Positions 38,926 to 51,065 of a stretch of 64,000 bases of DNA are shown in pieces. The stretch is from assembly GCA_027405735.1 (NCBI GenBank), contig JAPEHQ010000009.1:2232001-2296000 (forward strand), written 5' to 3'. The translations under genes and the position numbers were made by a program. The DNA is from Mucor racemosus (lineage: Eukaryota; Mucoromycota; Mucoromycetes; Mucorales; Mucoraceae). The notes beneath the pieces were generated by a model. That model was not told the origin of the DNA. It saw only the letters and a program-made list of their open reading frames with translations, and did no database searches. Within the stretch, counting starts at the first letter, position 1; every line of letters begins with the position of its first letter.

Positions 38926-41774
38926 TATGTTTGCTTTTTTTAATTGCCGTTCTTCTACTTATCTGTCATTTTGTTTTTTTCTTGATTTATGCAATATTGA
39001 GTAATTTGACCATATTTTTTTCTTTGATATATAATCCTTCTATTCGCTGAGTATTAGTAGCAATTTGGTTTACAAAAAAATCTTTATTCCTGACCGAAAT
39101 ATAAAGAAAAACCTGTCATTTTTGCCTAATATCATGTAATTATGCTAGGTACAATAGTGCAAAGTTGACTTTATTTTACTAGAAAATATAACTGAGGTTT
39201 CCAGTAAGAATAGAGTAAATAGATACGGAATAGCGCTACTACGTATATATACAGAAATTTAGTAGTACGTAAAACGTGTATATATATATATACATATACA
39301 CTACGGTCGAACTATGCTTCCCATGAGCATAATGATCCGCACAGATGGACAGAATAAAAAATTTTGGGCAAATCATTATGCCCAGATGAGCAGAGCAATA
39401 AGATCAAGGTTTCTTAGTCAATTTATTAAAGTATATCAATTATAATATAATTAATAACTAACGAAGATAATTTGAATGGTTTAAAAAAAAAGCAGATGTG
39501 AGTTACTCTGATTCAACAGAATTGCCTTATTGAAGAGATATATCAATTTGAAATTTGGGGTTTGAAAGAGTTCTGCCCATGTTCTTTTTTCGGGGACCAA
39601 ATGGGAACAGCGACAACAATCTGTTTGGTAGCACTAGAAGTATTTATGCCTTTGTAAATTCCTGTTTGTAGCACACAAAATCTTTTTGCTTCCCTACTCT
39701 TTCCTCAGCTCTTTTATTTACGTTTAAAACTACAACAAAAATTCTAATATTTTTTTATAAACTGAAATCAAGTAGCAGGTACAAGTACATGTTTTTCCTA
39801 TTGTTTATTTGGAAATAAATTATTTCAGTAACTGTTAATGTTAGGGCGCATTATAATATCTTTTTCGAACAAAAAAAGTATCCCGGACTTAATCATTTTG
39901 TTCCATCATCTACGTTATAATCAATGCTTTTTTGGTCTAAAGTCGATATCTACCTGTAGAAAAATTGGTGATTATAAAAGTATGTATAGTATCTACTTGA
40001 TTTGAATGAATGAATAAACTCATGTTAGTCTATTTAGTTTCTAAAAAGTATTTGTTCTATTTAGTGGCCAATAGCTAAGAAGAGGAAAACAGGATGCTGT
40101 CTTGTATACCACTACCAACTACCAAATATCAAAAAAGGTACACCATAATTATTACTTATTAGCTTGTTAATTGATTTTTTATAGGCCAAAAGTAAGTTTG
40201 TCCTGGTAAATCGTTGAATAAATTGGCTGGGACAAAGAGGGTAAAAGCTGGCAATAGGTCCCAGTGATGGCCATGTTTATGTTGTTTATGATATTGGAGA
40301 GGAGGTAACACCAAAACTTAATGTAAATCACCTATAACGCAATAATTATAAAGTAAAACTATATTATCATCAAATAAACTACCACTCAATATTAACACGT
40401 ATAAAGATTTACAGTAATAAGCTTGAATCAAGTGGATACAACATCGTAAATTCTTGAAAAAGTTCTCAAGTATTATAAAATCTCTTATTTTTAAGACTTA
40501 CAAGGCTTAGAAGCGGAATATTAATTTAGAAAATTATTTTTGTCCAGATCATCAATTTTGACATTTTTTAATTTTTTTTTTCTGATTTTGCAAATCTAGA
40601 GTTAATTATACTACCAATTATAAAAACAAAAAATATACACATATGCAGAATTTAGCGCTCTATTTGCTCAATAAAAAATAACAACCCGTTTTATTGCAAA
40701 ATGTTACATGAAAATCCTTTAATCAAAAAACCGTTTTTGGGACAAAAGTACAAAGTTTCATTACTTAACATTTAATATTAAGCTTTTATAAAATGCGTAT
40801 TAGTTATGCCTACAATTTTCTCTCACAATGTAGTATATTTAAACGTTGATTTCGATACCGAAATTTGATTTTTCTGTTTTTTGATCAAAATCATGAGTGT
40901 TGGTAAGGGTAAAATGAGTTCCCGAAAATGTCCGCTAAAAAGTCTGAATTTTCAGACCGTACATGTCTATATATAAGAAAAGTTGAACAAAAACGCCTTT
41001 TTATTTATAAATTTATATATACCATCATAGAATAAGAGACTTAGCCATTCAATCTTGCTATGCTCAATTAGGGCGTCGTTCTACGGGCTTGCCTTTGCAA
41101 TTTTTTAATGAATATATGGTATGATAGACGGGTTTTCTGGTAAAAAAAATGTATGTTTCTATGATAACAGATATTGTCTATTTTGTTTAATTTATGGGTT
41201 GATGCGTTGTGATGCAGCTTTTACATTGGCTGGAATGTGCAATTTAGCAGGGTTTTAATTGCTCTAAATAATATAAAGCCTTGAAAATCCTTTTCTACAT
41301 CGTGTGTCGTTTCTCTCTTTTTTTTTCATATTCCAAGGATATTATTCACCGTTTGATAAGGCATATCAGGCTATCAAGCTGGTACTCTTTTCTTTTATCT
41401 GAATACGCATGCTAACATAAGGGACTAATGTTCTATTATAGGTAGCAGTCTATATTAGAGGCTGATATTTTCATTCAACCGCATTCTAAGATCAAACATC
41501 ATTATTTACTACTGTATTTTTGGACGTATTTCTTGACTACCAGATCAAATCGAAGGCAATGATATTTATATCTACGCAATGAAAACCTAGAACTGGCTAC
41601 AAACCCACGAAATGTTCCAGAAAAGTGGTGAAATTTCAAATGATATAGGGACACAAAAACAAATTTAATGCTTTACCTAATAACCATAGTTTTGATCGTA
41701 GCTAGTGTATACTTGAGAACAAATCTTTTTACAGCTGACAGTCGTAAACTAAAATAATAGGTTTAAAGAAGAAG

Positions 41775-42019
41775 TGTTATGTCAATATCATATCCTAGGT
41801 CGCACATTCAAGGTCGCAGTCAATATTCGGTATTATAGTAAATCAACAGGTGTACACGTTAATTCACATGCGTCTTAGTAAATTGGTGTAATGCTCTTAG
41901 ATAGTAATTCTGTGTAATAGTTATAATGAAAAGTATATAAATACATCCTCTAGATGTATTGTTAATAAAGAGTGTAATATTCTGGCAAGATTATTTCTTA
42001 AGACCGTTTTGACATTTCA
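41775..42019 (+). mobile_element. Solo LTR 1
   Basis: A 245-bp sequence beginning TGTTATGTCAAT and ending GACATTTCA, the canonical TG...CA of retrotransposon LTRs. It is flanked by a perfect 5-bp target duplication AGAAG (41770-41774 and 42020-42024). It contains a TATA box (TATAAATACA, about 41936) and an AATAAA (41974). It aligns with the second LTR at 42425-42644. No internal domain is present, so it is a solo LTR left by recombination. Confidence 0.85.
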
Positions 42020-42424
42020 AGAAGGTTAATTTGTTTAAATTTTATATGTGATAAAGTAACACATATAATCTTAGATTTGGCTTGCATATAAATTTAAGCA
42101 GTAAGTGTTATTTAAGTTTATGATCAAACAAAAACCATTGTTGCTGTAAACATTATAGCTATAAACATTCTTACAAATGATGATAATCGTAAATATATTG
42201 GTTATTGCATGTATGGCTCTACATCAACAACGTACAGTATTGAATTGCATTGTCTGTAATTTATATTAATAAAAACAAATGTAATTTAAAAACCCATTCC
42301 AGTAAAAAAATGCAATGGAATTTTGAGAACGGCACGATGCTCATGTACAAACCAATTTGTGCCCATACGATGATCAGCTTATTATACTCATGGTCAGATT
42401 TTATTATTATTATGCGCAAATAAG

Positions 42425-42644
42425 TGTTATGTCAATACTCATCCTATGTCTCACATCCAAGGTCACAGTCTATAATTAGTGTTACAGTAAATTAATGCGG
42501 ATCATTGACTTACATCATATTCTTAGATAGTAAAACCCTAGTAATAGTTATAATTAATGTATATAAATACATCCAAAGGATGTATTGTTAATAAAAGTGT
42601 AATATTCTGGCAAGATTATTTATATAGACTCTTTTGACATTTCA
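42425..42644 (+). mobile_element. Solo LTR 2
   Basis: A 220-bp relative of the LTR at 41775, same orientation, TGTTATGTCAAT to GACATTTCA, flanked by its own perfect 5-bp duplication ATAAG (42420-42424 and 42645-42649). The different target duplication shows an independent insertion, not the two ends of one element. TATAAATACA and AATAAA are conserved. It is about 25 bp shorter than LTR 1. Confidence 0.85.
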
Positions 42645-43309
42645 ATAAGGATAGTGATATGCTTATGGGCAATTATAATATTATGCACATATGGGATTAA
42701 TGTTATGCACACGGACAGAAGAATCTATAATTCTGCACATACAGGGTTAGCGTTGTACTCGCGTGTAGTAGTTTCTTTTGTTGTGCCCATGTGCATATTA
42801 TTATCTTTTTAACCATATTCAGTGGGGACAACAGTTCAGGCTATAGTGTGCAGCTCACCTGCCCACAACAAAATCATCTTGTGCAGCACAGGTCGGCCGT
42901 AGTGTATATATAATAACAAAAATTTTATAATCTATAAAAGTTACGATCATCAATGTTAAAAATACCAGATCCCGTCCGATCTCCACAGGAAAACAATATC
43001 GGTTAATACAGTATATATAATATAAAGTGATTTTTAGGGGTTTTTCTATGTAGAAGAAGCTTATTAAACAATCACACTCTATGATATTTATGTAATTATT
43101 TTTCTTACTAATTAATCGATAAAACAAATTACAATTTATTTTGTTCGTTCTGTCCTTCACGACCTATTTTGACTTGCTATTATATTACACAAAAAATCTA
43201 CGCCCGATAAGTTAAAATGAATTCTAATATTAATTTTGAATTTCAAAAAAAAAGTTGATAGTTTCAATCTTCAAAGTCGGAATATGCCTTCTTTCTATAG
43301 CTAACCTCA

Positions 43310-44640
43310 TACTAAACATTTTTAGGATATACTTTAGACACTACTGAACAAACATAAATTGGTCGCATTATGCTGTCTATTCCTAAATTTATTTCAGATC
43401 TCACGAAAAACTCAAAATCACGTAAAATTCACTACTTTTCCCTTGAAAACTGGGTCTCACTTTTCATTCCTGCTCTACTTTTTTCCCACTAAATAACGCC
43501 AAGAAAACATTATATGCCAATGTACCTGAGATGTTCAGCTTCAATTCAAAAACGAGTATCCGGAAATATCCTATTTTTTGCAGTTGGTATTAATTTTTCA
43601 GTGCTAAGGTTTCAGATTTTTTACGCGTATTTCACTGCTAAAAGATTGAAAACTTTGTGGCTTCATATCTCTAGAAATAATTAAGCTACGCTAATACTTT
43701 TTAGTAATAAAACTTACTTGTTTTGAGGTGCTTTATAACATAGTTGAATATAAAAAAATTCTGAGCACCTTTATTTTTTTTTATTTTTTTTTTGGCATTT
43801 CTATAGTAGGTTTCAAAATATTGGTTAAATTGAGCAATATTTTTTTTGCATTCATGTCGTTAAGCTCGTTGAGCTCTCTTGGATCCAATTTAGAGTTTTT
43901 CAAAATATTAATTTTTCGTGGAGATATCCTCAAAAATGTGTACAAAAAGGTACTCCCCATTTCTAGCTTCAATTTTCCCTTATATACCCTCATCCTAAAT
44001 TCTGAATCTGAAAAAATTTGGACAAAAATCTCTTTTTCTCTACGAAAAATGCAGCTAAAAAATTGTATAATAGCTCGATCAATAGATACTGTTGCTGAGC
44101 ATCCGTTCAATTACTTATATTTTAAATATAGCTATCAAAAATGATGTGTATCTTCAAAAAACCTCCAAAATTTCAATTGCATTTTACACAAAATTTAATG
44201 TGAAACATTTATTTAAATTTTATTTAGATAGATGCAGAATTCAAAACTGTACAAAAACTATTTAATACTCTAGGTCGAGTTACTTTGCAGTTCATGAGCC
44301 ATTAAACGGTTTTGTTTTTTTGAATCATTTTTCATTCATTTCAACAAATAAATTTTGGAGCCCCGTGATGATAGGTTTTAAGCTGTGATAGGAACTATTA
44401 TTTTGATTATCTCGACGATAAATCAATGTTTTTTGCTAAAACAAAAAATGTGCAATAGTTTTTAGTTGGATACATGTTATTAATATAAAAAATTAGCATT
44501 TCAATTTAGGTGATCAATTTTTTACAATCGATTTCAAGTCAATTTCGGTCAATGTTAAGCCAGTGATCTCATATTCTGGTTTTAACTTGTCTATTTTTGG
44601 ACAGATATCAATGGCCCATGGAGGAAATTAAATTGTCCAT
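43310..44640 (+). repeat. Dispersed repeat family 1, copy C
   Basis: About 1.3 kb, closely similar to copy B and extending further at its right end. There it matches copy A again ('tattctggt.ttaac', 'ttttggacagatatcaatggc'). The minus-strand frame at 43781-44110 is open for 109 codons and is the longest surviving version of the shared family-1 reading frame. Confidence 0.8.
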
Positions 44641-44694
44641 AATCCAAATAAAAAAATTAAACATTGAAAGCTTTATTCATTACAAAGTAATGCG

Positions 44695-46386
44695 TCATTC
44701 GATTGAGGTGGGGGATGTCACTAAAGACTCTTCTTCTCGACTCTGATCTGGGTTTGTGCTAATTGGACTTAATGTACCATTAGTTGATGTAGGTGACACC
44801 ATATTTGAATGGCTACCTTGGCTCGACTTGACTCGTCTCTTGAGCCCAACATCAATACGAACATTTGCTGACTCTTTGAAGGATAACTTCTCATGGTAGA
44901 CAAGTAAATCTCCACCGCCTGGTTTGTGTTTTATATTGTCTAAAGAGCCAATTTTGGAAGAGATTTCTTTAGATTTTATAAATTCAAATTTGTCATCGTA
45001 AATTTTCAAGTCGCCTCCACCAGGTTTATGTTTGATGTTATCCATAGATCCTACTTTAGAACTGATTTCTTTAGACTTTATAAACTCAAACTTATCGTCG
45101 TATATCTTGATTTCACCACCACCAGGTTTATGTTTGATATTGTCTAAAGAACCTACTTTTGAAGCAATTTCTTTTGATTTGATAAAAGCCGCTCTATCAT
45201 CGTAAATTTGGACTAGACCACCGCCAGGCTTATGCTTAATATTTTCCAACGAGCCAATCTTTGAAGAAGCATCCTTAAATTTAACTAGAATTGTCTTATC
45301 GTCATAAATCTTCAATTCGCCTCCTCCTGCTTTATGCTTAATATTGTCTTTGGAGCCAACTTTAGATTTGACCTCTTTTTTAACGAGCACTGATTTATCG
45401 TCATAGATTTGTACTAAACCTCCTCCTGGTTTGTGCTTGATGTTATCTTTGGAGCCAACTTTTGATTTGACCTCCTTTTTAATGAGCACTGATTTATCAT
45501 TATAAATTTGTACTAAACCTCCCCCTGGTTTGTGCTTGATGTTGTCTTTGGAACCCACTTTTGATTTCACTTCCTTGAATTTGATAAATGTCAATTTGTC
45601 ATCATAAATCTCTACTGATCCTCCACCAGGCTTATGCTTCAAGTTATCTTTAGAGCCTACTTTAGCCGTTACATTGGCTGTGATGCGTTCCTTTAAGGTA
45701 TTCAAGTTTTCGTCATACACTCGCTTGGTGCTACCACTTGGTCTGGGCTTCACATGACTATAATAGCAAAAAAATAATAAATTAATTCCCTTATTATCAG
45801 CTCTGTGAGATTTTCCAATGTTGGCTTACCCGGAATTTGGACGAGGCGAAGTTGATGGGGATGCAATTGATGATCTTTTAGACGTGCTACTACTTTTATC
45901 ACTTTTTAATGTGGAAGGCTTCTTAGTATTTGTAGGCTGAGGCATACTTTTTGTAGCTGAAATGTGTTTTGGTAATGAAGATTCTAAATTAACCCGCCCC
46001 TCAATATATTTAATATGGTTGCATAAAATGATATTACAATTATCTTGTGTTTTCCCGCCCAAATTTAATAAATAATACATACCTCGACTTGTTTTACTAT
46101 CATTACTATCATTCTTTGATAGTTTTTGCTGTTGACTTGCTAGAGTATCAAGTTTTGGTAATTGAGAAGGCTTTTTCTTCGTGATGGTGGTTATAGATTT
46201 ACTGTTACTGCTTGATACAGTGCTGCTACCACCTGTGCTTTTATTTTCATCTGAAATTGATGAAAAAGAGGAAGACTTTTTACTAGATGTTGGTGGTGTT
46301 GGAGGTTGAGAACCAACACGTATTGATGTTGTAGTCATTTTCAATCCAATGGATTTTCGATGATTATTCGTAGGCGTGGACGCCAT
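44695..46386 (-). CDS. Tau/MAP2/MAP4-family microtubule-binding repeat protein
   Basis: Predicted microtubule-associated protein. Three exons on the minus strand (46083-46386, 45830-45983, 44695-45757) encode 506 residues. Residues 1-150 are Ser/Thr/Lys/Pro-rich, basic and low-complexity, like a MAP projection domain. From about 185 to 440 there are eight consecutive tubulin-binding repeats of about 32-33 residues, each opening K(V/I)GS and running to KHK(P/A)GGG (consensus KVGSKDNIKHKPGGG), preceded by one degenerate unit. The last is followed by a pseudo-repeat (EKLSFKESANVRIDVG) like the C-flank of tau. Animal tau has three or four repeats. The KxGS serines, MARK/Par-1 sites in animals, are kept in all eight. 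The tau hexapeptide VQIVYK appears here as VQIYDDK. Intron 1 is taken as 99 nt because only that acceptor keeps the frame; retention would also stay open and add 33 residues. Confidence 0.9.
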
Positions 46387-46666
46387 CGTTAAATGAAAGA
46401 AAAGAAAAAGGGTTTTACAATCAATTAAGCAAAATTAAAATATTAATGTATTTTTCATACAATATAAAATAACCAAGTTGTACAAAAACTCAATAATGCT
46501 ATCCTAATCCACGTGGATTTCCACCCTTTATTTTGTTGTTTTTTTTTGCTTTGTTTTCAAGAGTTTATTTATGGTATGAAATTTGGGTGGTTTTTTTTCT
46601 TTCTTTTATATATGAACTTTCATTAAATAAAAAGGCAATTGTGATTTTTGTTTACTTTGTTCCTCT
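46387..46666. promoter_or_regulatory. Short shared spacer: tau-like gene promoter and VMA2 3' end
   Basis: Only 280 bp separate the stop of the V-ATPase B gene from the start of the tau-like gene in the same orientation. The region should contain the terminator of the former and the promoter of the latter. T-rich tracts at 46531-46546 and 46589-46597 are the only visible features. Confidence 0.4.
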
Positions 46667-48711
<2,045 letters not shown>

Positions 48712-50183
48712 ATTAAATTTTCTTTTTTTGCTTTGTTAAAGAGAAAAAGAGAAAAAGGAACCAAAAAAGCGAGAATGAAAAAGAAAAAAGATCTGTCGGG
48801 TATAGTATAATCTATGGACATAAGCTCTTGTTGTGTTTGGGTTTCGAGTTGGTCAACGTCACGAAGGAGAACGTCGGGTATTTAACGATTAGATATGTGA
48901 ATCACATAAATCATGTTACTTTTCTCAAGGCATAGATCAATGCATCCATTTAACGGAAAAGATTTAGGACGAATGACATTTATACATTGGTTTTTTATGG
49001 CTGAAAAGAGTGAAACAGTAGAAACTCCTGAAAACAATGCGCTTGGAAACGCTGAGTTTCCATGGCATTACTCAGGACAATGTGTTTCCGCGAGATTAAC
49101 TCGGCTGCATTGAGTTTTTCATGTCGGCAGATGAGATGTTAATGGCACCGCAGATGCCATTTCGAACTCATAGCGATTTTTTGATGCCAGTTCGTCAATC
49201 CAAGCAAGAAGGTTTATAAGGATTGATCTGCTAAGGTTTTATATCTTGATGGATCAGATAAAAGAGGCTGCATAACAAACGATTTTCACCGTTGCTGACC
49301 AGCCGTAATAACGTAAAAATGAAAATTTACAATAATGTCGCCTGTAATGTTTGTCAATATTTTTTTAATTTCAAGCAACTTGGCACTCGCATTTTAAATC
49401 CTAGAATGTGCACTTACATATCGGTCATTTCTACTAGATTTTAACAAGGAATAGAACTAGTTAAATGTAACTTGGAGAAGAAGAGGAGGAGGAGGGATGG
49501 TGATGGTGGTGAATGCAGAATTTGCACTCCGATATGAGGCATACTTTTGTATCCTAATTTTCCAGAATCTATACTATACGAAATCAAAAAACAAAAATAC
49601 TGAAAATTATACTACATGTTTTAAAATATTTTAAATATTAAATATTTTATAAAATGTATAGATATAAATGTAAAACAATCCTTTAAACTGAAATTTTCGT
49701 TATTTTGAAAATTTAAAACTGCGCTTATTTTGAACAAAAAAGAAATCTACGTAAATTGCGTTAATCGGTCAAATTTTATGCAAAATTTGCTATTTTAACA
49801 TACATTTTCGAATCATCTTTCTAAATAGCTCATAAATTTGTATTTGTATATATGATAACCTATAGCCTACGAAAAAGCTCTGATTTAAAAATATTTGTAG
49901 CAGTAATTGCAAGATTCGATGCGTTTTCATTATAATAAATGCAGAAACTTTTACCAAGTACATGTGCATAATTAAATTTACATTTTATAAATCCATAATC
50001 ATCTGTCAATAAAGCATTATATCATTAAGTGGCATTAAGCGAGCGGACTAGCTGTAGTTGTCATTTTAAAATCCCCCCAGGCAATCAGCGAGATCCTGGT
50101 AACTCTTGTATCACATAATTATTGATAATAAAGTTCTAGTTTTGTATAATTTTTATATGTTATTTTGTTTCTTTGGAAAATAA
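48712..50183. other. Divergent spacer
   Basis: Promoters of VMA2 (-) and the THEM6-like gene (+) with about 1 kb of AT-rich filler between. The frame at 48913-49113 has no protein-like character. No clear repeat copy is recognised at 49560-49880, although its texture resembles decayed repeat DNA. Confidence 0.5.
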
Positions 50184-51065
50184 ATGACAGTTTCATCAGT
50201 AGCAGCAGCTATAGTTGGTATTCCAACATTGCTTGTAGCGTTAGCTCACATTAATTCACTTCCATTTTCATACACTATTCGGTCGTGGTGGTTATTACGA
50301 GCACTGGTGAAAAGGGCCGAAAAACTCAAATTAAAACCTGAATGTATGTATAGATATATGAATAACATATGCAGTGAATCTGATGATTGCATTCATATAT
50401 TTTAGATTTGTTTACTACTGTGTCACAATCACAGCGTTGTATGTGGGATGATATTGATTATAATCAACACATGGTAATGATGCCAATATTTTTCATAAAA
50501 CTTACTACAAAACTAATTGAAATTACATTTGTAGAATAATAGGTAATTATGAATGTAATATTTTTTAACAGTAATTTAACACACATATATATATATATAT
50601 ATGAAAAGTATCTACAATAAAAAGTTAGATTTTTGTAGAATTCATTTACTTTATGTCGTTTTACCGAGAATTATGATGGAACCTGATCATAACATTTTTG
50701 CACATAATGCAGGTGTATTCACATTATTCAAAAAAGAGATTCCACCATTACAACCTTATACAATTGAAACTCGAATTTGGACATGGAACGAAAAATGGTT
50801 ATTCCTACAACATCGATTTATTATTACTGGTCAAGATAATAAAGTTCAAGTATGTTGTATTGCAACAAGTAAAATTGTTTTCAAATTAACATCAGGTAAA
50901 ACGGTGCCACCTGCAGAAATCTTTCAAATTTGTGGACATTATGATACAATTAATGATAAACAAATCAAGGAGAAAAGACGTAAAAATTGGGAAACTACCA
51001 AACATTTATTAACAATGCAACATGATTGGAATGATGATGGTATGGTGAAGAAATCAAAACTATAA
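50184..51065 (+). CDS. THEM6-like hotdog-fold (thioesterase-like) protein with 8-nt microexon
   Basis: Four exons: 50184-50343, 50406-50473, an 8-nt microexon at 50535-50542 (AATAATAG) and 50609-51065; 230 residues. The N-terminus has a hydrophobic stretch (residues 2-24), a likely membrane anchor. The core matches the THEM6/4HBT-type hotdog pattern: DIDYNQHMNNSIYNKKLDFCR, 'FTLFKKEIPPLQPYTIETRIWTWNEKWLFLQHRF' and a small beta strand with ATSKIVFKL. The microexon supplies the two Asn of the conserved HMNN and part of the next codon; without it the conserved motif and frame are lost. The His/Asn region lies where hotdog thioesterases hold active-site residues, but THEM6-like proteins are poorly characterised and activity is not assured. 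The stop overlaps the end of the convergent mannosyltransferase CDS by 6 bp. Confidence 0.8.

Larger units (their letters stand above)
39299..42904. mobile_element. CACTA-like DNA transposon, decayed or non-autonomous (candidate)
   Basis: The left end reads CACTACGGTCGAACTATGCT. The right end, reverse-complemented, reads CACTACGGCCGACCTGTGCT, an imperfect 20-bp terminal inverted repeat with three mismatches. Both ends are flanked by TATA, so the target duplication is TA or TATA. Termini starting CACTA define the CACTA/EnSpm group. Sub-terminal short motifs of the type 'tatgcccat' or 'tatgcacat' recur in both orientations at 39300-39400 and 42340-42870, as CACTA elements typically have. No transposase frame survives, and two solo LTRs are nested inside. 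The alternative is two unrelated ends of one family lying 3.6 kb apart. Confidence 0.45.
35714..44694. other. Nine-kb gene-free, transposon-derived block
   Basis: No intact gene across 9 kb, the longest such stretch here. Contents listed separately: family-1 copies B and C at its two ends, a tRNA-like sequence near 38.85 kb, a CACTA-like element candidate at 39299-42904, and two solo LTRs nested inside it. Frames over 60 codons occur only in the repeats and are AT-rich. Confidence 0.6.

Noticed and set aside
41775..42644. The two LTRs as ends of one retrotransposon
   Set aside because: Each has its own distinct perfect 5-bp target duplication, and only about 400 bp separates them with no internal domain.
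43728..44144. Plus-strand 138-codon frame in family-1 copy C
   Set aside because: Phe/Leu/Ser-rich translation of T-runs; the minus-strand frame is better conserved among copies, so this one is treated as noise.
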